Positions 32,609 through 39,573 of a stretch of DNA of 39,573 nt are shown piece after piece. The notes below the pieces were generated by a model. The model was not told the origin of the DNA. It worked only from the letters and a program-made list of their open reading frames with translations, and made no database searches. The DNA is taken from assembly GCF_003865095.1 (NCBI RefSeq), contig NZ_BHYK01000038.1, positions 1 to 39,573 of the forward strand, read 5' to 3'. The translations under genes and the position numbers were made by a program. Source of the DNA: Clostridium tagluense. Its GTDB lineage: Bacteria > Bacillota > Clostridia > Clostridiales > Clostridiaceae. Each line of letters starts with the position of its first letter. Position 1 is the stretch's first letter.

Positions 32609-32661
32609 TTGCAAATCAAGCAGTATAGACATACAATGTAAGTGACACTTACATTGTATGT
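32609..32661 (+). promoter_or_regulatory. SigA promoter with overlapping operator-like palindrome (ABC transporter)
   Basis: TTGCAA (32609-32614), a 17-bp spacer and TACAAT (32632-32637) form a good promoter. The -10 box lies inside a perfect palindrome (32629-32644 with 32646-32661, one central base; half-site CACTTACATTGTATGT). This placement, covering the -10 box and start site, is typical of a repressor operator of TetR/GntR type. No regulator gene is adjacent. Confidence 0.75.
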
Positions 32662-32674
32662 TGTGTTGAATTTG

Positions 32675-32706
32675 GAGAGTCCTTTTAGGGCTCTTTTATT
32701 TTTTAT
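32675..32706 (+). terminator. Terminator-like hairpin in the ABC transporter leader
   Basis: AGAGTCC (32676-32682) pairs with GGGCTCT (32688-32694, one G-U pair), followed by TTTATTTTTT. It lies downstream of the promoter (32609-32637) and upstream of the transporter genes, so it would act as an attenuator rather than as the end of a known gene. Confidence 0.6.
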
Positions 32707-32722
32707 GAAAGGTGATGATGGT

Positions 32723-32797
32723 ATGGATGAGTATGCCAGTTGGCATAATATATATAGAATAAAAAAAACACAAGGGAGTGTGATTTTAAAAGATTGA
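32723..32797 (+). CDS. 24-codon reading frame in the leader (candidate upstream ORF)
   Basis: ATG at 32723 with AAGGTGA seven bases upstream, reading MDEYASWHNIYRIKKTQGSV and four more residues to TGA at 32797. It lies after the leader terminator and ends inside an imperfect hairpin (about 32773-32812) just before the transporter's ribosome site. It may be a regulatory uORF; chance cannot be excluded. Confidence 0.3.
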   Translation: MDEYASWHNIYRIKKTQGSVILKD

Positions 32798-32830
32798 AAT
32801 CTCATTCCCTAAAATAAGGGGGATTATACA

Positions 32831-34558
32831 ATGAAATTAAAAAAAATAGATATAAGACGGAAATTTGGAATGATGGATATAGTAATTTTTATAAGTTTGG
32901 GTGCGTTACTGTTCCTGATTATTTCTCCTAGTATAGGAAAACAAGTGACCCCAAGTGGAATAGAAATTTCTACAAACATAGCAAACCTTCCTATGTATGC
33001 ATTTCTATCTGTAAGAAGGATGATGATTGCATATATTCTTTCACTAATTTTTACTTTTGTATATGGATATATAGCTGCAAATAATAAAAAAGCAGAGAAA
33101 TTTATGATACCTATATTAGATATTTTGCAATCCATACCTGTTTTATCTTTTTTGCCAGCGGTTGTATTGGGCTTAATGGCAATTTTTCCAAATGGCAATT
33201 TAGGTATTGAAATTTCTTGCATTATTTTAATTTTTACTGGTCAGGTGTGGAATATGACCTTTAGTTTTTATAATTCCACTAAAATTATTCCGAAAGATTT
33301 AAGAGAAGCTGCAGAAATTTTCCAATTAAATAAATGGTCACAGTTTAAAAAACTTGAACTTCCTTTTTCAGCCATTGGTTTAGTTTGGAATAGCATGATG
33401 TCTTGGTCAGGAGGCTGGTTTTTTCTAATGGCTTGCGAGATGTTTAGACTAAAAGGGAAAGATTTCAGATTACCTGGACTTGGTTCTTATTTGCAAACTG
33501 CTTCCAATGCAGGAGACAAAAAAGCTTTGTTTTGGGGGATTCTTACTTTGGTTTTAGTAATTGTACTGTTAGATCAGCTCATATGGAGACCTGTCATTGC
33601 ATGGTCAGATAAATTCAAAGTGGAACTTACAGGCTCACAAGATGCACCACATTCTTTTATATTAACAATGATTAGACGTTCTGTAATTATAGAGACAGTA
33701 ACCGAAAAGGCATTAACTCCCTTATTCGAAAAGGTAAATCAAAAAATAGATGGCTTTGTAAATAAAATAGAGAAAAATAAACGTAACAAAAACAACAGAA
33801 AAAATACAGTAGGTCAAATTATAAAATGGTCAATTCGGATGCTTTTTATAGGATTTTTTATATACTCAACTTATGGAGCTATAAAAATAGTTTCTGATAT
33901 TTCGATAAGGGATCTTGCTAAAATACCCCCAGCTGTTACCTATTCCTTTTTAAGGGTTGCTGTGGCACAAATTATTGCACTAGCATGGACCGTTCCTTTA
34001 GGCGTGGCAGTTGGAATGAATAAAAAAATCGCAAGTATACTTCAGCCTATTATACAAGTAATAGCATCTATCCCTGCCACTGCACTATTCCCAGTTGTAC
34101 TGGCATTTTTTATAAATATATTTGGAGGATTAAGTTTTGCATCTATTCTCCTCATGCTACTTGGCACCCAGTGGTACATTTTGTTCAATGTAATCGCGGG
34201 GGCAATGTCAATACCAGAAGATTTAAAAGAAGCTGCTAAAGTTTATGGTTTAAAAGGATGGAAAAAGTGGAAGATACTTATTTTACCTTCAATTTTTCCT
34301 TACCTTTTAACAGGAATGGTAACAGCTACTGGTGGCTGTTGGAATGCAAGTATTGTTTCAGAATATGTAAGTTTCGGAGGGCACACAGTAAGTACCATCG
34401 GCCTTGGGGCATTGATTTCAGAAGCAACAGAGACTGGAAATTTCCCACTACTTATAGTAAGTACACTTGTAATGTGTATTGTAGTTGTAGGCGTTAATAA
34501 AATCCTCTGGAAGAAACTTTACAGTTTATCAGAAGAAAGGTTTAAGATTGAACTATAA
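32831..34558 (+). CDS. Fused double permease of a nitrate/taurine/bicarbonate-type ABC transporter
   Basis: 575 residues, made of two BPD_transp_1 permease units in one chain. Each unit has about five to six membrane helices and its own EAA loop: LREAAEIFQLNKWSQFKKLELP in the N-terminal half and LKEAAKVYGLKGWKKWKILILP in the C-terminal half. A charged cytoplasmic linker (about 275-325) joins them. The second half ends NKILWKKLYSLSEERFKIEL, typical of the SsuC/TauC/NrtB group. AAGGGGG precedes the ATG. No substrate-binding protein gene is present here, so the ligand is unknown and the binding protein may be encoded elsewhere. Confidence 0.9.
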   Translation: MKLKKIDIRRKFGMMDIVIFISLGALLFLIISPSIGKQVTPSGIEISTNIANLPMYAFLSVRRMMIAYILSLIFTFVYGYIAANNKKAEKFMIPILDILQSIPVLSFLPAVVLGLMAIFPNGNLGIEISCIILIFTGQVWNMTFSFYNSTKIIPKDLREAAEIFQLNKWSQFKKLELPFSAIGLVWNSMMSWSGGWFFLMACEMFRLKGKDFRLPGLGSYLQTASNAGDKKALFWGILTLVLVIVLLDQLIWRPVIAWSDKFKVELTGSQDAPHSFILTMIRRSVIIETVTEKALTPLFEKVNQKIDGFVNKIEKNKRNKNNRKNTVGQIIKWSIRMLFIGFFIYSTYGAIKIVSDISIRDLAKIPPAVTYSFLRVAVAQIIALAWTVPLGVAVGMNKKIASILQPIIQVIASIPATALFPVVLAFFINIFGGLSFASILLMLLGTQWYILFNVIAGAMSIPEDLKEAAKVYGLKGWKKWKILILPSIFPYLLTGMVTATGGCWNASIVSEYVSFGGHTVSTIGLGALISEATETGNFPLLIVSTLVMCIVVVGVNKILWKKLYSLSEERFKIEL

Positions 34559-34596
34559 ATATAACCACAAGGTTAAACATAAGTGAGGTGCTATAT

Positions 34597-35889
34597 ATGA
34601 AAAAAGAATTTATTAAAGTAACAGGACTTACAAAGTATTTTGGAGAAAATAAAGTTCCAACTATTGAGAATATAAACTTAACCATTAATCAAGGAGAATT
34701 TATTGCCATACTGGGTCCATCTGGATCCGGCAAGTCTACAATACTTAGGGCAATTACTGGATTAATCGAACCTTCTGAAGGCGAAATTATTTTTGATGGG
34801 AAAAAGGTAAGCGGAGTGAATCCATATGTTTCTATTGTTTTTCAGACTTTTGCTCTTTATCCATGGCTAACTGTATTAGAAAATGTAGAACTTGGACTTA
34901 AAGCCAAGGGCTTTCCCAAAGAGTATACAAGAAGAAAAGCAGAAGAACTAATAGACCTGATAGGCCTTGATGGTTTCGAAGAAGCCTACCCTAAAGAACT
35001 TTCAGGAGGTATGAGGCAAAGAGTAGGATTTGCAAGAGCACTAGCTGTAGAACCAAAACTACTTTGTATGGATGAACCTTTTTCAGCCTTAGACTTTCTT
35101 ACAGCAGAAAATCTAAGAACAGAGTTAATAGATTTATGGACAGACAAAAGAATGCCTATAAAGAGTATTATTATGATTACTCACGCTATTGAAGACGCAG
35201 TGCTTATGGCAGATAGAATTGTAATTTTAAGTAAGCAGCCTGCAGGAATAGTTACAGAGATAAAAGTTGAACTGCCTCATCCGAGAAATCGTAAATCTCC
35301 TGAGTTTGAAAACATAGTAGATAATATTTATGGAGTTATTACTAAAGGTCAGTTTAATGAATTAGAAAAAGACAAAACAGAAATACCACTTAATGATGGT
35401 ACTAAAAATATAGATAAGCCTGTGCTAATACCTAAAGCCCCTATAGGCGTATTGTCGGGTCTCTTAGAGATGATAGATGATAACAACGGAGAAATGGACA
35501 TTTACCAGCTAGGCAGAGATTTAATGATGGAAATAAATGATTTACTTCCTAATATTGAAGGACTGGGATTGCTCGACTTTATTAAAATAAAGGAAGGAGA
35601 TATTTTCATTACGGATGTAGGTCTTAAATTTGTAGAAGCAGACATTGACGAAAGTAAAACTATCTTCAAAGAACAATTAGAGGAAATTTCAACCTTTCGT
35701 TTGATTATGAATGTTTTGGGCAATAAAAAGAATCATACAATGAAAGAAGAATTTTTCAAAGAAATATTTATAGGTCATTTCCCTGAGGAGCAAATCGATG
35801 TTATCATGGATTCCATTATTGATTGGGGAAGATATGCAGAATTATTTAGTTATGACGGCGATTCAGAAGAATTATATATAGAAGATTAA
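34597..35889 (+). CDS. Nitrate/taurine-type ABC transporter ATP-binding protein with C-terminal AAA-associated domain
   Basis: 430 residues from the ATG at 34597, which has GAGGTG six bases upstream; a GTG three codons earlier is part of that site. Residues 1-250 are the ATPase: Walker A GPSGSGKST, Q-loop FQTFALYPW, signature LSGGMRQRVGFARALA, Walker B LLCMDEPFSALD and the switch His in ITHAIEDAVLMADRI. Residues 270-430 form an extra domain (APIGVLSGLLEMIDDNNGEM and onward, KNHTMKEEFFKEIFIGHFPEEQID) resembling the AAA-associated C-terminal domain found in this subfamily. It powers the fused permease encoded 38 bases upstream. Confidence 0.92.
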   Translation: MKKEFIKVTGLTKYFGENKVPTIENINLTINQGEFIAILGPSGSGKSTILRAITGLIEPSEGEIIFDGKKVSGVNPYVSIVFQTFALYPWLTVLENVELGLKAKGFPKEYTRRKAEELIDLIGLDGFEEAYPKELSGGMRQRVGFARALAVEPKLLCMDEPFSALDFLTAENLRTELIDLWTDKRMPIKSIIMITHAIEDAVLMADRIVILSKQPAGIVTEIKVELPHPRNRKSPEFENIVDNIYGVITKGQFNELEKDKTEIPLNDGTKNIDKPVLIPKAPIGVLSGLLEMIDDNNGEMDIYQLGRDLMMEINDLLPNIEGLGLLDFIKIKEGDIFITDVGLKFVEADIDESKTIFKEQLEEISTFRLIMNVLGNKKNHTMKEEFFKEIFIGHFPEEQIDVIMDSIIDWGRYAELFSYDGDSEELYIED

Positions 35890-35923
35890 ATCAATTATCA
35901 AAAATCAATATCTTTAAATTTTT

Positions 35924-36024
35924 AATGTAGCATAAATTTATCTATAGCTAGAATATTTAAGGTATTCAAGTAGAAACTACTAAACCATATCTTTAGCATT
36001 ATATAGATAAATTTTTACTACATT
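35924..36024. repeat. 23-bp inverted repeat between convergent genes
   Basis: The arms 35924-35946 and 36002-36024 (ends AATGTAG / CTACATT, inner TTTATCTATA / TATAGATAAA) pair with two to three mismatches. They are separated by 55 bases that hold a small GTAG-AAA-CTAC hairpin. It lies between the convergent ABC transporter ATPase and preA genes. It may terminate transcription from both sides; a small mobile-element remnant is the alternative. Confidence 0.6.
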
Positions 36025-36045
36025 TTCATAGATTTATTTAAATTT

Positions 36046-37284
36046 TTATAAATCTATTTTTCTTTCTTTTTCTCCATCTTTAAATTTTATATCACCTTTA
36101 GTTATACAGTTATCTACTGGACATACTAAAGAACATAAGTGGCATCCTACACATTTTTCCCTGTCTAGTGAAGGTCTTCTATTTTCTTCATCCCATATAA
36201 TTGCTTGATGACCTCCATCAAAGCAAGATACGTAACATCTTCCACAGCCTACACAATTTTCATGTTTAAAATTAGGATATACTATGTATCCACGATCTAA
36301 TTCCTCTGCTGGGATTGTATTTCCAAGAGCTACTCCTACTAAATCTTCTAGTTTTTCAATTCCTTTTTCTTCCATATAATATGAAATTCCACTTATTAAA
36401 TCTTCAACTATTCTATAACCATATTGCATAATTGCTGTAGTCACTTGAAGATTAGAAGACCCAAGCATTATAAATTCTAATGCATCCTCCCAAGTTTCTA
36501 TACCACCAATACCGCTTATAGGAACATTTTTAAGTTTTGGTTCTTTTGAAAGCTGAGCTATAAATCTTAGTGCTATAGGTTTTACAGCTTTTCCTGAATA
36601 TCCGGATATTGATGATTTTCCATTTACTATTGGCAATGCTACTTGCTTGTCAAAGTCTATTCCAGTTATACACTTTATTGTATTTATAGCTGAAATTGCT
36701 GTTGCTCCACCTTCAATAGCTGCTATTGCAGGCACTTCCATATTACCTATATTAGGAGTCATTTTTGCAATTATGGGAAGATGCGTTCCTCTTCTTACTG
36801 CTGCTGAATATGACTTAACAAGCTCAGGGTTTTGTCCAACGTCTGAACCCATAGCATGAGATGTCATCTGTGGACAGGAGAAGTTACATTCAATAATATC
36901 CGCTCCTATTTCTGTAACACGTTTTGCAAGCATAGTCCATTCCTGCTCATTACTTCCCATTATTGAAGCAATAAGAACCTTACTTGGGTAGTTTTCTTTT
37001 AACTTTTTCATCTGCTCAATGTTCCACTCAAGTGGGTGCTCTGCTATCTGTTCCATATTCTTAAATCCTGTAAAAGGCGTAGCTTCTTTTCTTTGAGCAT
37101 CAAAACGTGGTGATACTTCATTTGGTATAAAAACTCCGATTGTTTTAAATACTATACCACCCCAACCGGCCTCTAATGCCTTTGCACACATTTCATAATT
37201 ATTTCCAACTGGTGATGATGCCAGAAAAAACGGATTTTCACACTTTACTCCACAAAATTCTATTGAAAGATCTTTCTTTTTCAT
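36046..37284 (-). CDS. preA: NAD-dependent dihydropyrimidine dehydrogenase subunit PreA
   Basis: 412 residues. The N-terminal 310 residues are a dihydroorotate-dehydrogenase-like FMN barrel with the catalytic cysteine in [11 protein letters not shown] (Cys137). The C-terminus is a two-cluster ferredoxin domain: Cys344, 347, 350, 354 and Cys378, 381, 384, 388 (CVGCGRC...C and CVGCHLC...CP). With PreT it reduces uracil and thymine to the dihydro forms, the first step of reductive pyrimidine breakdown, or runs the reverse. AAGGAGG lies in the last codons of preT and the start codon is three bases after the preT stop, so the pair is coupled. No dihydropyrimidinase gene is in the window. Confidence 0.93.
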   Translation of the reverse strand: MKKKDLSIEFCGVKCENPFFLASSPVGNNYEMCAKALEAGWGGIVFKTIGVFIPNEVSPRFDAQRKEATPFTGFKNMEQIAEHPLEWNIEQMKKLKENYPSKVLIASIMGSNEQEWTMLAKRVTEIGADIIECNFSCPQMTSHAMGSDVGQNPELVKSYSAAVRRGTHLPIIAKMTPNIGNMEVPAIAAIEGGATAISAINTIKCITGIDFDKQVALPIVNGKSSISGYSGKAVKPIALRFIAQLSKEPKLKNVPISGIGGIETWEDALEFIMLGSSNLQVTTAIMQYGYRIVEDLISGISYYMEEKGIEKLEDLVGVALGNTIPAEELDRGYIVYPNFKHENCVGCGRCYVSCFDGGHQAIIWDEENRRPSLDREKCVGCHLCSLVCPVDNCITKGDIKFKDGEKERKIDL

Positions 37285-37287
37285 AAC

Positions 37288-38595
37288 TTAAACCTCCTTA
37301 GGTGATGCTACCTGTCTATTTACTTGCCTAGACTCTCTTTTTGCAGTCAAATATCCTTCAATTTCTTCTGCAGCTAATTTACCGGATGCAACAGCTTGCA
37401 CAACTGTCTTATCACCACAAACTATATCTCCTGCTGCAAATATATCTTCAATATTTGTTCTACAGTTTTTTGTAACAACTATTCCTTTTCCATCGACTTC
37501 TATATCTGCAATGATTTTTATATCTTCTGATTCTTGTCCTACTGCAAATATCACCATATCTGCTGTAAGTTCTAATAGGGATGAATCAAACATTCCTTCT
37601 GCCTTAAAAACAGAAACCAATCCATTCTCTCCTTTAATCTCTAATGGTTTGAACCCTGTAAATATTGGAATATTTAATGATTGTATATATTCTCTTTCAG
37701 CTACATCTGCTGGCATTTTTTCTATAGTTCTTCTATATACTATCTTCACATCTTCACATCCAAGCAATTTAGCCGTTGAAGCACAATCTAAAGCAACATC
37801 TCCACCACCTATAATAATCACATGATTACCTACCTTAACGTTACCTTCATTAATTTTTGCCTTTGAAAGGAAATCCACTCCATTTAAAACGCCTTTAAGT
37901 TCCGCCCCTTTAACGTCTATATCTTTTCCCTTTTGCATTCCACATGAAACTAGGAATGCTTCATAACCCTTTGCTCTAAGGTCTTCTAGCTTAATATCTT
38001 TTCCTATTTTACAATTTGTCTTAAACTCCACACCTAAATCTTTTACATAATTGATTTCTGTTTGTACAACTTCTTTTGGTAATCTTTGAGGTGGTATTCC
38101 ATAATTTAACCATCCGCCTAATATACTTTTTTCTTCGAATACCGTTACTTTATATCCTTTTAATGCAAGTGCTGTGGCTGCTGCAATTCCACTTGGACCT
38201 GAACCTATAACTGCTATTTTTTCATTTATAGCTTCTACTTTATCTAAAACTTTCATATTTATACTTTTTTCATAATCAGTTACATATCTCTGCAAATCAC
38301 CTATTCTTATTGGCTTGTCTATACCGCATCTACTACAAGCCCCTTCACAATATTGAGCTGTAGGACATACTCTAGCGCATATTCCACCTAAAATATTGTT
38401 TGTTCTAATGGTTTCGACAGCACCCTTTGTATTTTTAAAACGAAGTGAGCGAATAAATTTTGCTGGCTCTGTACCAGCAGGACATGCCTTGCTGCAAGGT
38501 GCATCATGGCATAAAAGACATCTTGCTGCCTCTTCCATTGCTAAAAGTGGTGTTAGCCCAATTTTTGTTTGTTCCAAGTATTTTTTATTTTCCAT
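37288..38595 (-). CDS. preT: NAD(P)-dependent flavin oxidoreductase subunit PreT
   Basis: 435 residues, related to the glutamate synthase small subunit. The N-terminal iron-sulphur part has CLLCHDAPCSKAC (Cys26, 29, 34, 38) and CARVCPTAQYCEGAC (Cys73, 77, 83, 87). Then come an FAD fold (GSGPSGIAAATALALKGYKV, 131-150), an NAD fold (IIIGGGDVALDCASTAKLLG) and the FAD-binding end IFAAGDIVCGDKTVVQAVASG. It passes electrons from NADH through FAD to PreA. It is the first gene of the preT-preA operon; AGGGGA precedes the ATG at 38595. A palindrome overlapping a possible -35 box lies upstream at 38642-38666. Confidence 0.92.
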   Translation of the reverse strand: MENKKYLEQTKIGLTPLLAMEEAARCLLCHDAPCSKACPAGTEPAKFIRSLRFKNTKGAVETIRTNNILGGICARVCPTAQYCEGACSRCGIDKPIRIGDLQRYVTDYEKSINMKVLDKVEAINEKIAVIGSGPSGIAAATALALKGYKVTVFEEKSILGGWLNYGIPPQRLPKEVVQTEINYVKDLGVEFKTNCKIGKDIKLEDLRAKGYEAFLVSCGMQKGKDIDVKGAELKGVLNGVDFLSKAKINEGNVKVGNHVIIIGGGDVALDCASTAKLLGCEDVKIVYRRTIEKMPADVAEREYIQSLNIPIFTGFKPLEIKGENGLVSVFKAEGMFDSSLLELTADMVIFAVGQESEDIKIIADIEVDGKGIVVTKNCRTNIEDIFAAGDIVCGDKTVVQAVASGKLAAEEIEGYLTAKRESRQVNRQVASPKEV

Positions 38596-38638
38596 TTAAG
38601 TACTTATCCCCTTTCTAAACTATATATATTTACTAATT

Positions 38639-38666
38639 CGTCAATGCCATAACATGTTTGGCATTG
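38639..38666 (-). promoter_or_regulatory. Operator-like palindrome overlapping a -35-like box upstream of preTA
   Basis: CAATGCCA and TGGCATTG (38642-38649 with 38659-38666) flank nine bases. On the minus strand the palindrome ends in TTGACG (38644-38639), which resembles a -35 box. The matching -10 is unclear (TATAGT is too close). A repressor or activator site for the preT-preA operon is plausible. Confidence 0.45.
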
Positions 38667-38808
38667 TTTTAACAGTGAATGTATTTTTTTCTGCATGATT
38701 TTCATTGATATGCTTTATATCTTCATTATTTCCGCAACAAAATCTACACCTATTTAACAAATTATTTTATGAATTTAATCGTAATATGTGGAAATTTTAT
38801 AATTATCT

Positions 38809-38836
38809 GTATATAATTACTATATGAATTATATAC
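38809..38836 (+). promoter_or_regulatory. Palindrome over the -10 region of the 38864 gene
   Basis: GTATATAATT and AATTATATAC are perfect complements separated by eight bases. TATAAT (38812-38817) lies in the left arm, with a weak TGGAAA 17 bases upstream. The palindrome would cover the -10 box and start site. Confidence 0.45.
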
Positions 38837-38863
38837 AAAAATAAAAACAAGGCGGTAATCACT

Positions 38864-39466
38864 ATGGAATTAAGAAATATAAGCATATATAAATTTATTG
38901 ATAAAATTAAAAATTGTGTATTTTATGATATACCTATAATCTATAGAGAAGACTTTGATAAGAAAATATTACAAGAAAATAATAACAGAACTCCTATTGT
39001 ATGCCTAATTTTAATATTTGTAAACCTTATTCAGTTATTATTTCAAACTAGAAAAACCATTAATAATCAAAGCGTTATAGTAGCATATAGAAATTTAAAT
39101 TATATTTGTTTATTAACTATACTATTTAGCGCCCTATATTTGCTTAGACTTTATACTAATTATTTCAATGATAAAAGTATAAAGTTTTCTCGGAGCATAC
39201 TTGTTATATTTGTTTTTTTAAATATAATACTAGGTACTATTACTTCTATAAATGCTCAATTATATCAAGGAGAAATTACGGGATATATTGTCGCCATGTT
39301 TTGTTTTTCAATTCCAATAATCCTAAATCCTAAAGAATACATAATTATTCACTTTACTAATTTTATAATTCTAATCATAGGATTAAAAGCAATTAATTTA
39401 TATCCATTTAAATTTTATGCCCAACTTAATAATGCTTTTGTGACAATGTTAAACGTCAAATTATAA
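38864..39466 (+). CDS. Membrane protein, probably the truncated N-terminal sensor half of a signalling protein
   Basis: 200 residues: a soluble N-terminal stretch (about 1-42) followed by about five or six hydrophobic segments. The frame stops abruptly after NAFVTMLNVKL. In clostridial GGDEF-type proteins that begin with a similar multi-helix sensor, this position is usually followed by a last helix, a coiled coil and the catalytic domain; none of that is present here. The remaining 107 bases of the window do not continue the helix in an obvious frame. AAGGCGGT precedes the ATG. It could be a broken gene or a short membrane protein in its own right. Confidence 0.5.
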   Translation: MELRNISIYKFIDKIKNCVFYDIPIIYREDFDKKILQENNNRTPIVCLILIFVNLIQLLFQTRKTINNQSVIVAYRNLNYICLLTILFSALYLLRLYTNYFNDKSIKFSRSILVIFVFLNIILGTITSINAQLYQGEITGYIVAMFCFSIPIILNPKEYIIIHFTNFIILIIGLKAINLYPFKFYAQLNNAFVTMLNVKL

Positions 39467-39573
39467 CTAATTGAAACGTCATTTTATTTCTATTATTAGT
39501 AGGTGATTTACGTCAGATTATCCCTATAAAATTACTTTATCAGTAAGAAAAAAGCATTTTATTAATATGATTT

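Noticed and set aside
32554-32805. Minus-strand frame of 83 codons
   Set aside because: It lies across the promoter, operator and leader of the plus-strand ABC transporter, has no ribosome site and an implausible composition; it arises because the palindrome and leader lack stops on that strand.
32824-33222. Minus-strand frame of 132 codons
   Set aside because: It is antisense to the start of the double permease, whose membrane helices and EAA loop are clearly real.

Overview
The window is very AT-rich DNA with strong AGGAGG-type ribosome binding sites, frequent TTG/GTG starts, T-tract terminators, a TPP riboswitch and clostridial-type proteins (TenA/ThiT, NupC, PepD, DhaKL with a PocR-AraC regulator, PreTA, VanZ). 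It looks like a Clostridium sensu stricto or close relative chromosome. I cannot name the species. There is no rRNA, tRNA, CRISPR array, intact insertion sequence or phage module.

Layout. (1) 1-2.4 kb: start of an outgoing minus-strand gene, a 50-residue small protein, a gene-poor stretch with hairpins, and an L,D-transpeptidase. (2) 2.4-4.0 kb: consensus promoter, TPP riboswitch with terminator, then tenA and thiT (thiamine salvage). (3) 4.2-11.6 kb, minus strand: PepD dipeptidase, NupC nucleoside transporter, and a glycerol/dihydroxyacetone operon (gldA-dhaK-dhaL) behind a PocR/AraC-type regulator. (4) 11.8-14.2 kb: two divergent groups of small unknown proteins around a perfect 42-bp palindrome, with a dispersed repeat. 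(5) 14.4-25.8 kb, minus strand: two complete oligopeptide/nickel-type ABC transporters back to back, followed by a divergent opine-dehydrogenase-family gene at 26.2-27.3 kb. (6) 27.36-27.61 kb: a chimeric remnant made of a paralogue of the 11.8-kb gene joined to two pieces of the permease gene at 24 kb. (7) 27.6-32.3 kb, minus strand: an AlbA_2 protein with a C-terminal membrane anchor, a pentapeptide-repeat protein, a VanZ-RDD membrane protein, and a chemotaxis receptor behind a SigD-like promoter. (8) 32.6-35.9 kb: a nitrate/taurine-type ABC transporter (fused double permease plus ATPase) behind a promoter overlapped by a perfect operator-like palindrome. (9) 36.0-38.6 kb: preT-preA pyrimidine reductase. 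(10) 38.9-39.5 kb: a membrane protein that looks like the truncated sensor half of a signalling protein.

Most of the window is metabolic and transport gene content: thiamine salvage, peptide and nucleoside uptake, glycerol/dihydroxyacetone use, pyrimidine reduction. The parts that ordinary annotation does not explain are the small-protein island at 11.8-14.2 kb, the intergenic repeat family whose small stem shows compensatory changes, the chimeric gene remnant, the opine-dehydrogenase/Opp neighbourhood with its 15-codon leader ORF, and several well-formed regulatory regions. Functional claims rest on motifs read by eye; no database search was possible.
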